A DNA stretch of 64,000 nt from Marinobacter zhanjiangensis (lineage in GTDB: Bacteria; Pseudomonadota; Gammaproteobacteria; Pseudomonadales; Oleiphilaceae), in the NCBI RefSeq assembly GCF_014651935.1, contig NZ_BMXV01000008.1:143528-207527 (forward strand), read 5' to 3'. Each line of letters opens with the position of its first letter. The first letter of the stretch is position 1. Below are positions 19,161 through 28,570 of this stretch, one piece after another. A model generated the notes under the pieces. That model saw only the letters and a program-made list of their open reading frames with translations, was not told the DNA's origin and did no database searches. Made by a program: the position numbers and the translations under genes.

Positions 19161-19802
19161 ATGAACAGACCCACACACACCGCCAGTGCCCGCACCAAGC
19201 CGCTCAAACGCCCCCGTCAGGCCCGGGCCAGATTCACGGTCCAGGCCATTTACGACGCCTATGTTCGGATTTGGCAACGGGAGGGATGGGACCAGCTCAC
19301 CACTCGCAAGGTGGCACTGGAAACCGGTGTCGCGGTGGGTACCTTCTACGAGTATTTTCCCAGCAAGGAAGCCCTGCATTCAGGCTATGTACGTCACTGT
19401 ATCGAGCAAATGCTCCAGCAGATCATGGAGCGGATTATCGCGCCTGAACAGCTGACCTGGCAACAGCGTGTCCGGGGCCTGATAAGGCATCTGGCCGGAC
19501 TGGAATCCGATCGCACCTGGTTCTCGCCGGACATGATGCATCTTGAACCGCTGGTCGCTGATCTCCGTCACCAGCAGCGCGCCTACGACGAACTGCTGGG
19601 CATCTGGCACCAGATGCTCTCGGCCTGCCATGACCTGACGCCGAAACCATCGGCCGAGGCTGTCGAGGCCCTTCATCTCGCCACCTGGGGCGGTCGCCGG
19701 TACGCCCTGCAGGTAAGCCTTGATCAAATGCGTTTGGAATCCTGGGCAGAAGAAATGGAGCGCCTTTGCATTCTGGCCATGGCGCCGGACCGGCAACGTT
19801 AA
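19161..19802 (+). CDS. TetR/AcrR family transcriptional regulator
   Basis: 213 residues from the ATG at 19161. The N-terminal helix-turn-helix is clear (ARFTVQAIYDAYVRIWQREG, then TTRKVALETGVAVGTFYEYFPSKEAL). The remainder is the helical ligand-binding and dimerisation domain. A longer frame starting at 19047 would add 38 low-quality residues and overlap the divergent promoter region. Divergent placement next to the DUF2855 gene suggests it represses that gene and itself. The inducer is unknown. Confidence 0.88.
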   Translation: MNRPTHTASARTKPLKRPRQARARFTVQAIYDAYVRIWQREGWDQLTTRKVALETGVAVGTFYEYFPSKEALHSGYVRHCIEQMLQQIMERIIAPEQLTWQQRVRGLIRHLAGLESDRTWFSPDMMHLEPLVADLRHQQRAYDELLGIWHQMLSACHDLTPKPSAEAVEALHLATWGGRRYALQVSLDQMRLESWAEEMERLCILAMAPDRQR

Positions 19803-19888
19803 TTTACATTTGATACACCACTTTTAATTGACTGGACATGAACTTTCTGCAACCTTCTGCCACTCATTAACCAAGGAGGTTTGCTGTA

Positions 19889-20854
19889 ATGAGTGAAGTC
19901 ACCACCCCATCCGGAAAAAACAAGGGAATAATCGCGGTTGTTGCGATCATCGTAATACTGGCCATTCTGTATTTCGTGATTTCCGGCGTTGTCGATTCCA
20001 AAGTTGAAGCGAAAGTCGTTGAGACCATCGACACGATCGAACAGGAAAGCGATGGTGATGCCATCATCACCTACGACAGTGTCGATTCGTCACTGTTCTC
20101 CAACTCCGCCACGCTCAGTGGTGTACAGGTTGGCAGCCAGCAGGAAGGTGACATCTTCAGGGCTGACAGCATCACCGTGGTCATGGATGGCTATACCGAG
20201 AGCGAGCGCCTTCCGGATACCTTCAGCATTGCCGTTGAAAACCTCCAGATCCTCAACGAGGAATTGCTGGCCGAAATGTCCTCGTTTGCGGAAATCGACT
20301 ACCGCGATCACCCGATGGACTTCCTGTTCGGCTATGAGTTCGATGGCGGCAGCAATGAGCTTGAAACCAATCTGAACTGGTCCACCGAAGGACTGAGCAA
20401 CTTCACTCATGAACTGACCATGTCGGACGTATCGGGCAGCTGGGACGCGATTCAGGCCGCCTACCAGGAAAACCAGGGCGACACCGATTTCACCCCGGCA
20501 CAAACCCGTGCTATCGAGAGCGAGCTTCAGAATATTCACTTCAACCGCACCATGGTCCGCTACGAGAACGATGGTGAAGTAGAGCTGATCCTTGAAGCGG
20601 TAGCTGGCAACAACGGTGTGTCCGCAGAAACGCTCAAGAACCAGATTATGGCCGGTATCGAACAGCAACTAGGCGATTCCGCAATGGCCGACGAGATCAG
20701 AACCTTTATCGAAAACCCCGAACAGCTTTCCGTGACCATCGAGCCGGAAGCCCCGCTCAGCATGGAAGAACTGACCCAGGTCAGTATGATGCTGATGATG
20801 GGCGCTGCCGCCGAGGCTGCCAAAACCCTTGGTCTGACCGTAGACGCCAACTGA
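19889..20854 (+). CDS. membrane-anchored periplasmic protein of unknown function
   Basis: 321 residues with a strong AAGGAGG ribosome-binding site. One hydrophobic anchor lies at residues 13-33 (IIAVVAIIVILAILYFVISG), with the rest acidic and presumably outside the inner membrane. The pattern of beta segments (SNSATLSGVQVG, ITVVMDGY, NFTHELTMSDVSGSW) recalls DUF945 or AsmA-like proteins, but no family signature is decisive. A hairpin follows the stop. Stand-alone gene; function not assigned. Confidence 0.7.
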   Translation: MSEVTTPSGKNKGIIAVVAIIVILAILYFVISGVVDSKVEAKVVETIDTIEQESDGDAIITYDSVDSSLFSNSATLSGVQVGSQQEGDIFRADSITVVMDGYTESERLPDTFSIAVENLQILNEELLAEMSSFAEIDYRDHPMDFLFGYEFDGGSNELETNLNWSTEGLSNFTHELTMSDVSGSWDAIQAAYQENQGDTDFTPAQTRAIESELQNIHFNRTMVRYENDGEVELILEAVAGNNGVSAETLKNQIMAGIEQQLGDSAMADEIRTFIENPEQLSVTIEPEAPLSMEELTQVSMMLMMGAAAEAAKTLGLTVDAN

Positions 20855-20865
20855 CCGATCCGATT

Positions 20866-20892
20866 CCCCGGTGTTCAACAGCAGCACCGGGG
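20866..20892 (+). terminator. probable transcription terminator hairpin
   Basis: CCCCGGTG and CACCGGGG form an 8-bp stem around an 11-base loop, 12 bases after the upstream stop. There is no T-run, so it may be a weak or Rho-assisted terminator. Confidence 0.5.
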
Positions 20893-21119
20893 CCTCTCCC
20901 GTTCCCGCCCCCTCGCTGATCCGCGGCCGATACAACATCCGGCCATTCAGGCCCTTTACAACCAGCAGCATAACCAATCCCTGAAGCGAGCCGACGATAT
21001 GGCTTGTCAGTCGGTTCAACGTTGCTGCCAAGACACAGCAGCTACCTGATGATCCCACTGGCACCCGCCGGTTTCCTGGTTCACTATAGAGTGACATTCA
21101 TGGATCAGGACACCTCACT

Positions 21120-21299
21120 ATGCCAATGATCGGCTGGGTATTCCTTTTACTGGCGCTGGCCCTGATGGTGGGCGGCCTGCTGATGCTGAAAGACTCCGCC
21201 AACATGCCCATTTCGCGGGAGAAAATGGCAAGGATCAAGAAGCGCAAGGCGGAAGTGGAAGCCGAAGAAGAAAAGGAAAAAGAGAAAGACAACTGGTAG
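21120..21299 (+). CDS. DUF2897 family small membrane protein
   Basis: 59 residues beginning MPMIGWVFLLLALALMVGG. One hydrophobic helix (residues 4-23) is followed by a short loop and a highly charged helical tail of K, R and E residues ending KEKDNW, the DUF2897 layout. Function is unknown. The gene sits between the unknown membrane protein and the convergent App1-type gene, leaving 6 bases between stops. Confidence 0.8.
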   Translation: MPMIGWVFLLLALALMVGGLLMLKDSANMPISREKMARIKKRKAEVEAEEEKEKEKDNW

Positions 21300-21305
21300 C
21301 CAACA

Positions 21306-22436
21306 TCAGGCAGGCTCGTGGCCCGCTGAGGCCGACACCTCGGTGCGCTGCACTGCTGCCAGCGCATCCTCCGAGATCAAACCGTGTTCCGCCGCATGCT
21401 CTGCCAGTACCCGGTTATCGTCGCTCAGCACCAGTTCGCAACCACTGTCACGGACTTTCTCTGCCAGTTTCGCAATAGCCTCGGCACGGTCGGAATCAGC
21501 GCTGACGTCACGTATGTAGATGGCCAGGATCCGGCCGGGATACTCCTGCAGAACGCGGCTGTATACTTCCGGGTCATGCTGCCCGGAATCGCCCACCAGC
21601 ACGAAACTCATGGAATGATACAGATCCAGAACGTGGCGGATGGCATCCAGCTTGTGGTCCCTGGCCCGGCGTGGCAGCAGGCTGCCCCGCTTCATACCCC
21701 ATTCCCGAAGGATCAGGATGGGCCCGTTGGGAATACGATGCAGCCGGAACATCTCCACCAGCACCTGGTAGATGCTCCAGGGCCCGCGGGAGACATAGAT
21801 CAACGGGTTACCCTGGTTGCCCTCGGGGCCGTCATGGAAACCCTTATACAGATCCGGCACGCCGTTAAAGATCACCCGGCTGTCCGCGCCCTGGGCGAAT
21901 AACCGCCACATCATCTTGAGGGTATTGGCCACCCCGGTGTAGACCACGGTGTCGTCGATGTCGCTGATGACACCGTAGCCGGCTGTATGGGTGGGCGTGA
22001 AGAACTCACCGGTCGTGGTGGCCCGCTCGTCTGTGGGCTGGTCCAGGGACAGTTCAACCACATGCCAGGTCACGTCTGATGGCATCTGGCCCAGGTTCAT
22101 ATCTACCCGGAAGTAGCCATGCTGGTCGGTCTCGACAACCGCCGTAGTGTCCTTGTAGCGAACCCGCACCAGGCCGCCCACGATGGGTTTGCGCAACAAC
22201 CGCCGCACCACGTCCAGCAAGTCACGACGCAGCGAGTCTTCCCTCATGTCGGCACCAAACCCCGGCTGGCGGAACACCCGCCCCATCAGGAACACCCGGT
22301 CCCGTGAGCCAAAGCCCCGGTACGCCTGGATGAACAACCCACCACGGCCGTTGTCGCCCTTTACCGGCGCCGCCAGTATATGAAGCCCCCGGCGCACGGA
22401 GGCCAGGTAGCGACGGAACCGTTTGCGATGCGGCAT
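21306..22436 (-). CDS. App1 family protein (DUF2183 phosphatidate-phosphatase-like)
   Basis: 376 residues with GGAGG five bases before the ATG. The HAD-type catalytic motif DIDDTVV is at residues 159-165, and later LVGDSGQHDPEVY supplies the last acidic motif. The catalytic domain matches the conserved region of yeast App1, an Mg-dependent phosphatidate phosphatase; the N-terminal region with a beta-sandwich-like segment is typical of bacterial members. Expected to dephosphorylate a lipid or a related phosphate ester. Substrate in bacteria is not established. No signal peptide is visible. Confidence 0.87.
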   Translation of the reverse strand: MPHRKRFRRYLASVRRGLHILAAPVKGDNGRGGLFIQAYRGFGSRDRVFLMGRVFRQPGFGADMREDSLRRDLLDVVRRLLRKPIVGGLVRVRYKDTTAVVETDQHGYFRVDMNLGQMPSDVTWHVVELSLDQPTDERATTTGEFFTPTHTAGYGVISDIDDTVVYTGVANTLKMMWRLFAQGADSRVIFNGVPDLYKGFHDGPEGNQGNPLIYVSRGPWSIYQVLVEMFRLHRIPNGPILILREWGMKRGSLLPRRARDHKLDAIRHVLDLYHSMSFVLVGDSGQHDPEVYSRVLQEYPGRILAIYIRDVSADSDRAEAIAKLAEKVRDSGCELVLSDDNRVLAEHAAEHGLISEDALAAVQRTEVSASAGHEPA

Positions 22437-22563
22437 TCATTCCTCCACGGCGGTGTCAGGGATATCCGGGACCTGTCCACGGCGACTGGCTTCAGGTACA
22501 GGGGCCTGCGGGCATTATAGCCTGAAGACAGCCGCTGCCTCGACAGGGCCCGGATGTCATCTC

Positions 22564-24585
22564 CTAATCCAGTGCCGCCTCCAGGCCAATTTCAGCTGCG
22601 GCGCTGCTCCCAGGCCCGATGTGCATGAAGGTGTCATTGCCGGTGGTATAGGCCGGCCAGTTCAGACTTCCAGTGCTGGGGTCGCCGGTCCTGGCGAAGT
22701 TGGTCCAGAACGTCATGGTCAGGTCGGATATTGCCACATCGTCGGCACCATACTGCATGGACGCAAAGATATCGGCTGTATCGCCTTGCGTACCCGACTG
22801 CCCGTTGCCGTTGAGATCCCCGATGTCCGGCGTTTCCCCCTCCGGGGTCTGCACCAGATTGAACAGATAGTTCTGCACCATACCGGCGGGATAATTGAAC
22901 AGATAGGGCAACTCACAGCCGTGGCAACTGTTCAGGCCCAGGGCATCCCAGCCTGCCGGCACCCGGGTGAACACATACACGAACTGGTCGGACTCATAGT
23001 CGGAGGAACGCTGGTCCAACCAGATTGGTAAGGCCGCGCGCAGGGTGTCGTAGTCGCCGTCGGTGACCCCCGCCATCAGCGGCACATCGCTGGGCAGGCC
23101 GTCCTCAACGTTCTGGGCATAGGTTTTGGTCTGGTAGTAAAAATCCACGTTCGGACGGTAGACCTGGCGGGGAATCTCGTTGTCCAGGTCCGCCTGAGTA
23201 ATCTCTTTCCAGGACAATGCCCGTGCCTCCTCCAGGGTCGATACTCCCAGGCGGTCGAAAAGCGCGGTACCCACTGCCTCCGACGCCGCCAGGGAGTCTT
23301 CCGGGGTGCTTTCCGTATCCAGGGGCGCGAAGCCGCTCTGCACAATGGCCTTGTGGAAAAGGCCTGTTGCCTGGGGCGAGTTCATCAGCGAGTAGGTTTT
23401 GCCACCGCCCCCGGACTGCCCGAAGATGGTGACATTGCCCGGATCACCGCCAAAGGCCTCAATGTTATTCTTCACCCACTGCAGCGCCATAACCAGATCC
23501 ATCTGACCATAGTTGCCCGAGCCGTTATAGTCGCTCTCCTCCGTCAGCAACGGATGGGCGATATAGCCGAACGGCCCCAGCCGGTGGTTGACGGTCACCA
23601 GCACCACGTCTTTGGTCGTCAGGCTGTCCGGGTTGTTGTACTGCCTGGCGTTGGCAGTGAGGATCGCGAAGGCTCCGCCGTGGAACCACACCATGACCGG
23701 GAGATCCTCAGCCTCCTTGGGTGCGGTGATGTTCAGGTAGAGGGAGTCCTCGCTCATACCGCCTTCGTTGACGGATTCCATGGTGGGGTTCTGGGCAGAC
23801 TGATCAGCCCAGGACACCGCCAGGCGCACCCCTTCCCAGGGTTCCGGCGCCACTGGCGGGCGCCAGCGCAGTTCCCCGACCGGCGGTTTGGCATAGGGCA
23901 CCCCCAGGAACTGCCAGGTGTCCTCATTGGCCTCAAAGCCCCGCAGATCGCCACCGGTGGTGGCCACGGTCATACCTGCTTTAAGGCTACGCCCGAAATG
24001 CTGCGTTGCATCTGCCGCTTCGCGGGCTCTCCGTGGCCGGGGGTCCAGGTCGGTGAAGGCACCGGCGTCCTCGAGGACCGTCAGTAGTGGGTTCAGGCTT
24101 GCCCGAAAATCCTCTGGCGCCTGGGCAAAGTTGATCGACATCGCATTCGCCGAGACCTTATCTCGAACCCCGTCGGTGATCTGGATGCCGTTGTTCAAGT
24201 CGCCGTCAGCATCCAGCGTCTGCAGGAAAATCAGCCGGTTGGTTGCGCCGACGTCATCTACGGAATCGGCACCGTCGGTGATCGACAGGGGCGTCACTAC
24301 TTCTGCCCCAACGACGGAGCCCAGTTTCAGCTCGCCAATGGCAAAGGTAATGGTTTCCCCTTCCTGATAACGGAATTGGCCGTTTCCGTTGGTGCGGCCG
24401 GCAGAGTTATCCGACCCGGTATAGTCGAGCCCCGCCACCGGGCTATCGACAAAGGTCCCAGTGCGGGTATTGGCGGATGAGTTGTCGTCATCCCCGCAGC
24501 CAGCAAGGGTGACAAGCATGGGTGTCAGGGCAGCGGCGAAAAGTGCACGGCGATACCGGCCCGTGTTCGGGATGGAATTGTTCAT
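22564..24585 (-). CDS. carboxylesterase (type B) lipoprotein with N-terminal beta domain
   Basis: 673 residues from the ATG at 24585, which has AAGGA upstream. A lipobox (TLAGC, Cys30) predicts an outer-membrane or periplasmic lipoprotein. Residues 40-105 (FVDSPVAGLDYTG...GNGQFRY) form a small beta domain common in marine surface lipoproteins. The esterase domain starts near residue 205; the nucleophile is S391 in FGQSGGGG, and the oxyanion motif WFHGGAF is present. The acid may be in the YESDQFVYVF region and the catalytic His in NSCHGCELPYLF. It should hydrolyse ester substrates; the natural substrate is unknown. Confidence 0.88.
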   Translation of the reverse strand: MNNSIPNTGRYRRALFAAALTPMLVTLAGCGDDDNSSANTRTGTFVDSPVAGLDYTGSDNSAGRTNGNGQFRYQEGETITFAIGELKLGSVVGAEVVTPLSITDGADSVDDVGATNRLIFLQTLDADGDLNNGIQITDGVRDKVSANAMSINFAQAPEDFRASLNPLLTVLEDAGAFTDLDPRPRRAREAADATQHFGRSLKAGMTVATTGGDLRGFEANEDTWQFLGVPYAKPPVGELRWRPPVAPEPWEGVRLAVSWADQSAQNPTMESVNEGGMSEDSLYLNITAPKEAEDLPVMVWFHGGAFAILTANARQYNNPDSLTTKDVVLVTVNHRLGPFGYIAHPLLTEESDYNGSGNYGQMDLVMALQWVKNNIEAFGGDPGNVTIFGQSGGGGKTYSLMNSPQATGLFHKAIVQSGFAPLDTESTPEDSLAASEAVGTALFDRLGVSTLEEARALSWKEITQADLDNEIPRQVYRPNVDFYYQTKTYAQNVEDGLPSDVPLMAGVTDGDYDTLRAALPIWLDQRSSDYESDQFVYVFTRVPAGWDALGLNSCHGCELPYLFNYPAGMVQNYLFNLVQTPEGETPDIGDLNGNGQSGTQGDTADIFASMQYGADDVAISDLTMTFWTNFARTGDPSTGSLNWPAYTTGNDTFMHIGPGSSAAAEIGLEAALD

Positions 24586-24916
24586 GCAGGTATCCTTATT
24601 GTTGTAGTCGTCGTTCTTCCTGAATACCGCCTGGCGGAGCCTGACGTACTGCATTCACATTGATAGGTTGTCGGTCTGAATATGTTCGGGTCTATCACCT
24701 CCGTTGTTATGTCTTTGCATGAGTCGAAATGAATATAGGTCTCACAACGCGAAAGCGCAAAGTCGGCCGCTCGATGCTGACCAGAAGTCTGCTGAAAAAA
24801 GCGACTCCTGATTGGCAAGAAGCCGTCCGCAGGTGCTAGCTTGAAAGATGATGCTGGTCCCGACCGCGTGAGCACCAAAACCTGGTCGCCAGCCGCAGCC
24901 TGATAAGGAGATCACC
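24586..24916. other. intergenic region, A+T-richer than its neighbours
   Basis: About 330 bases between the divergent esterase and DUF1206 genes. No coding frame or strong repeat is seen. Both promoters should lie here. The right edge carries an AAGGAG ribosome-binding site (24905-24910) that serves the DUF1206 gene. Confidence 0.5.
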
Positions 24917-24955
24917 ATAAGCCACCCCCCACACCCTGCCCACTACCGGCGTGCG

Positions 24956-25729
24956 ATGGTTCTCTATGCCCGATTCGGCTATGCCGCCCGCGGTGTCGTC
25001 TACCTGCTGGTTGGCGGGTTGGCGGCTCTCGTGGTGTTGGACCAGGGCGGTGAAACCACAGGAAGCCAGGGCGCCCTGCAAAGTCTGCTACTGGCGCCTG
25101 CCGGTGACGTGCTGCTGGTAATTATTGCCGTTGGGCTAGTGGGGTACGCGATCTGGCGGTGCCTGCAGGCCACACTCGATACTGACGCACACGGCAGCGG
25201 GGCCAAAGGCCTTGTTATCCGGGCCGGTCTTCTGATGAGCGCGGTCACCCATGCACTGCTGGCGGTTTTTGCCGTCAGCCTGGTGTTTACATTTGGCCAG
25301 TCTGGCGGTGGTGGCCAGAGCCTGGCCAGTTGGCTGATGCAACAGCCCTTCGGGCAATGGCTGGTCGGCATGGCCGGTGCCATTTTCATCGCTGTTGGGG
25401 TCGCCCATATCATCAAGGCAGTGAAGGGGGGATTCGATCGACACTTCGATATGGCTGAGCGCACCAAACGCTGGGCCTATCCCATTTGTTACTTAGGGTT
25501 GTCGACCCGTGGTGTGGTTTTCATGATCGTGGGAGTGTTGTTTATCATGGCCGCCTGGCATGCGGCTCCTGGTCAGGCAGGTGGAACTTCGGAGGTATTC
25601 AACGTATTGAGTCACCAGGTGTTCGGACGCTGGCTTCTCGGCATAATGGCTACAGGACTGTTTGCCTTCGGGCTCTACAGCCTGCTGCTGGCAGCCTACC
25701 GCCGAATCGACCCGACTCCGCAGGACTGA
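24956..25729 (+). CDS. DUF1206 family membrane protein (true start probably an ATA codon at 24917)
   Basis: 257 residues from the first ATG at 24956, with about six membrane helices in three paired repeats, each beginning with a pattern like YARFGYAARGVVYLLVG or YLGLSTRGVVFMIVG, as in DUF1206. No ribosome-binding site precedes that ATG. A perfect AAGGAG at 24905-24910 is instead followed, six bases later, by ATA AGC in the same frame (24917), which would add 13 residues (SHPPHPAHYRRA after the start). The gene probably starts there on a rare ATA codon, or the ATG was lost. It ends 6 bases before the yqaA-type gene. Confidence 0.82.
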   Translation: MVLYARFGYAARGVVYLLVGGLAALVVLDQGGETTGSQGALQSLLLAPAGDVLLVIIAVGLVGYAIWRCLQATLDTDAHGSGAKGLVIRAGLLMSAVTHALLAVFAVSLVFTFGQSGGGGQSLASWLMQQPFGQWLVGMAGAIFIAVGVAHIIKAVKGGFDRHFDMAERTKRWAYPICYLGLSTRGVVFMIVGVLFIMAAWHAAPGQAGGTSEVFNVLSHQVFGRWLLGIMATGLFAFGLYSLLLAAYRRIDPTPQD

Positions 25730-25735
25730 CCAGCC

Positions 25736-26338
25736 ATGGCCTTCCAATCCGAACAGGCCCAGCGCTGGTTTTACCGGATCAGCCAGTCCCGGCACATGCT
25801 CTGGGTTCTGGGCCTGCTGTCGTTCCTGGAAACCATTATCGTGCCGGTGCCCATCGAAGTGGTGTTGATTCCCCTCATGGCCACAAACCCCTCCCGCATC
25901 TGGACACTCGCCACCGTTACCACTGCAGGTTGCCTGCTGGCCGCCATCCTGGGCTACGGCGTGGGCATGGTGCTGTATCAGTCAGTGGGCACCTGGTTTA
26001 TCGACACCATGGGCATGCAGCAGGGTTATGAGGCCTTCCAGACGTTTTTCGACCAGTATGGATTCGTGGCGATACTGGCTGTTGGGATCCTGCCCGTGCC
26101 CTTCCAGGTCGCCATGATCACGGCAGGCCTTTCCGGGTACCCTATCTACCTTTTTGTGCTGGCCGCTCTGATCGCACGCGGGCTCCGCTATTTCGGGCTG
26201 GCGTGGCTGGTTCACTGTTTCGGTGACCGGGCGCAGAAACTATGGCGACGGCATGCCGTGCTCTCCAGTCTCGCCGCCGCTGCCATCGTGATTGGCATCT
26301 CGCTCGCCATGCAGTCGCTGGCCAATCGGTTGCTGTGA
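25736..26338 (+). CDS. YqaA family membrane protein (DedA-like/SNARE-associated)
   Basis: 200 residues with about five hydrophobic segments. The pattern SFLETIIVPVPIEVVLIPLM and the later VGILPVPFQVAMITAGLSG are the paired DedA-type re-entrant motifs of the YqaA branch. DedA-superfamily proteins are linked to lipid-carrier transport and proton-motive-force homeostasis; the role of YqaA proteins is not established. The ATG follows the DUF1206 stop by 6 bases, so the two are likely one operon. Confidence 0.88.
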   Translation: MAFQSEQAQRWFYRISQSRHMLWVLGLLSFLETIIVPVPIEVVLIPLMATNPSRIWTLATVTTAGCLLAAILGYGVGMVLYQSVGTWFIDTMGMQQGYEAFQTFFDQYGFVAILAVGILPVPFQVAMITAGLSGYPIYLFVLAALIARGLRYFGLAWLVHCFGDRAQKLWRRHAVLSSLAAAAIVIGISLAMQSLANRLL

Positions 26339-26418
26339 GCCCTCCTACGGGCCCCGGACGAAGCCGCTCGATCAGCTCGGCGTGCGATTGAACCGGCCGT
26401 AGCTTTCAGACAGCGTTG

Positions 26419-27219
26419 TCAGCCAGAGCCCCCGTTAAGCACGTAGGCGCCGTAGCCCACGACACGATCACGGGAACCGGCAGTATCGCCGGAATTGCAC
26501 AGATCCAGGGTAGTCATGCCCAGGCCCTTCTGTTTTGCCAGGTAGAGCAGCCCGTTCACCGGATTGCGGCCACAGGCGTCATCATACTGAATGCGCTCAT
26601 AATCCAGGTTTTCGATGTGATGGGTGGTCAGCCTGTCCCGCTGCCTGGCATCGTCATAGGGATGGAAGTGGCTCAGGTCCGAGCTGATGACGATCAGGGT
26701 TTCCTCACCGCCCCAGAGGGCGTCAAGCACTTCGGCTACCTGCTCCGGCCGGGCTTCGCCCACCACCAGCGGCACCAGCGTAAAGTCATCAAAGAGCGTC
26801 TGCAGAAAGGGCAGGTGAACCTCCAGACTGTGTTCCAGCCGGTGGGCCTCATCCCGGTACCCCACCTGAGGCAAGTGTTCCAGACCGGCGATGGCAGCCT
26901 GGTCCACCGGCACATTACCCAGCGGGCTTTCAAACAGTTCCGCGGTGGGCGCGGCGATACCCCGTAATGGCACCCGGTGGGACGGCCCCAGCAGAACCAC
27001 CCGGCGGATACGATCCCGCAGCGGCGCCAGACGGGCATAAGCCCGTGCCGCCACCGCACCGGAAAACGGGTAGCCGGCGTGGGGAACGATGATGGCCTTG
27101 GGCGGCGGACCATCAGCCTCGGCCGAGTCCAGCAAACCATCCACCATGGCCTTGAGTTCCGTGGCATCACCGGGATAGAACAACCCGGCCACAGCAGTAT
27201 GACGTATGGTAGCGGACAT
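26419..27219 (-). CDS. amrB: AmmeMemoRadiSam system protein B (MEMO1 family)
   Basis: 266 residues from the ATG at 27219, with GGAGG nine bases upstream; a GTG at 27228 overlaps that site. MEMO features are present: VAGLFYPGD start, VPHAGYPFSGAVAARAY with the conserved His, GPSHRVPL, LEHSLEVHLPFLQ and SDLSHF. Members adopt a dioxygenase-like fold; the biochemical role in bacteria is unknown. It is divergent from the radical SAM partner gene, with 112 bases between. The AMMECR1 partner (protein A) is not next to it. Confidence 0.92.
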   Translation of the reverse strand: MSATIRHTAVAGLFYPGDATELKAMVDGLLDSAEADGPPPKAIIVPHAGYPFSGAVAARAYARLAPLRDRIRRVVLLGPSHRVPLRGIAAPTAELFESPLGNVPVDQAAIAGLEHLPQVGYRDEAHRLEHSLEVHLPFLQTLFDDFTLVPLVVGEARPEQVAEVLDALWGGEETLIVISSDLSHFHPYDDARQRDRLTTHHIENLDYERIQYDDACGRNPVNGLLYLAKQKGLGMTTLDLCNSGDTAGSRDRVVGYGAYVLNGGSG

Positions 27220-27331
27220 GATGATCACCTCCGGCCTGCGGTTTTCCGGTCATTGCGTGTGGTGTTTTGACACCGGCGGAGACCAACACTATAGATGATA
27301 GACGAGAAACCCGTCACCAGGAGGCCAGACC

Positions 27332-28426
27332 ATGGCTGACATTCCCATCCAGCAGGGACAGTCCGTAGGCTATTGGCATTTTCTTGAAGACGGACGAATC
27401 CAGTGCGACCTGTGCCCACGGTACTGCAAACTGCATGAAGGCCAGCGTGGGCTGTGCTTTGTACGCGGGCGCATGAACGACTCCATGGTGCTGACCACCT
27501 ACGGCCGGTCATCCGGCTACTGCATCGACCCCATCGAGAAAAAACCCCTTAACCATTTTCTGCCCGGCACACCGGTACTGTCTTTCGGCACCGCCGGCTG
27601 CAACCTGGCCTGCAAGTTCTGCCAGAACTGGGACATCAGCAAATCCCGCGAGACCGACGAACTGGCCGACCAGGCCAGCCCAGAGGCCATCGCCCGGGCC
27701 GCTGTCGCCAACGGGTGCAAGAGTGTGGCCTTCACCTATAACGACCCGGTGATCTTCCATGAATACGCCATCGACGTGGCCCAGGCCTGCCACGACGTCG
27801 GTGTGCGGACGGTTGCCGTGACCGCCGGCTATGTCACCGCCGAACCCCGGGCGGAGTTCTATCGCCACATGGACGCTGCCAATGTCGACCTGAAGGCATT
27901 CACGGACCGGTTCTACCACCGCATCACCGGTGCCCACCTGGACCCGGTGCTGGAGACCCTGGAGTACATTCACCATGAAACCGACACCTGGCTGGAGCTG
28001 ACCACGCTATTGATACCGGAGCAGAACGACTCTGACGAAGAGCTTGACCGGATGACCCGCTGGGTCGCCGATCACCTGGGCCCGGACGTGCCCATGCACT
28101 TCACCGCCTTTCATCCGGACTGGAAGATGATGGACTCACCTCCCACGGAACCGGCCATCCTCGCCCGGGCCCGCAGGATCGCACGGGAAAACGGCATTCG
28201 TTACGCCTACACGGGCAATGTGCACGACCATGGCGGCTCCAGCACCTATTGCCACCACTGTGGCAACCTTCTCATCGGCCGCGACTGGTACGTTCTGGAT
28301 GACTGGAACCTGACTGACGATGGCCACTGCCTGAACTGCGGCACCCCCTGTGCCGGTGTGTTCGAGGGCCCTCCGGGCCATTGGGGCGCGCAGCGGCAAC
28401 TGGTGCGGCTGCGGGATTATCTCTGA
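27332..28426 (+). CDS. amrS: AmmeMemoRadiSam system radical SAM enzyme
   Basis: 364 residues with a good AGGAGG ribosome-binding site. The radical SAM cluster is C90, C94 and C97 (GCNLACKFCQNW). N-terminal cysteines (CDLCPRYC, residues 25-32) and a C-terminal group (CHHCGNLL, CLNCGTPC) suggest additional metal or Fe-S sites, as usual in this family. The reaction is not established; members co-occur with MEMO and AMMECR1 proteins across bacteria and archaea. It is divergent from the MEMO gene and probably shares a regulatory region with it. Confidence 0.93.
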   Translation: MADIPIQQGQSVGYWHFLEDGRIQCDLCPRYCKLHEGQRGLCFVRGRMNDSMVLTTYGRSSGYCIDPIEKKPLNHFLPGTPVLSFGTAGCNLACKFCQNWDISKSRETDELADQASPEAIARAAVANGCKSVAFTYNDPVIFHEYAIDVAQACHDVGVRTVAVTAGYVTAEPRAEFYRHMDAANVDLKAFTDRFYHRITGAHLDPVLETLEYIHHETDTWLELTTLLIPEQNDSDEELDRMTRWVADHLGPDVPMHFTAFHPDWKMMDSPPTEPAILARARRIARENGIRYAYTGNVHDHGGSSTYCHHCGNLLIGRDWYVLDDWNLTDDGHCLNCGTPCAGVFEGPPGHWGAQRQLVRLRDYL

Positions 28427-28570
28427 GCGAGTGCCCGCCTGCTCCCACTTGTGTTTCCGTCAATTCGACAGCCTGGGGTATTTCGACACCCTTTTAATTA
28501 TCCTGATCGACCCCACAGTCACGGCGTCGTCCAGCGACTCGCTCAAATCCAACACCGGGGCGCAACCTGA

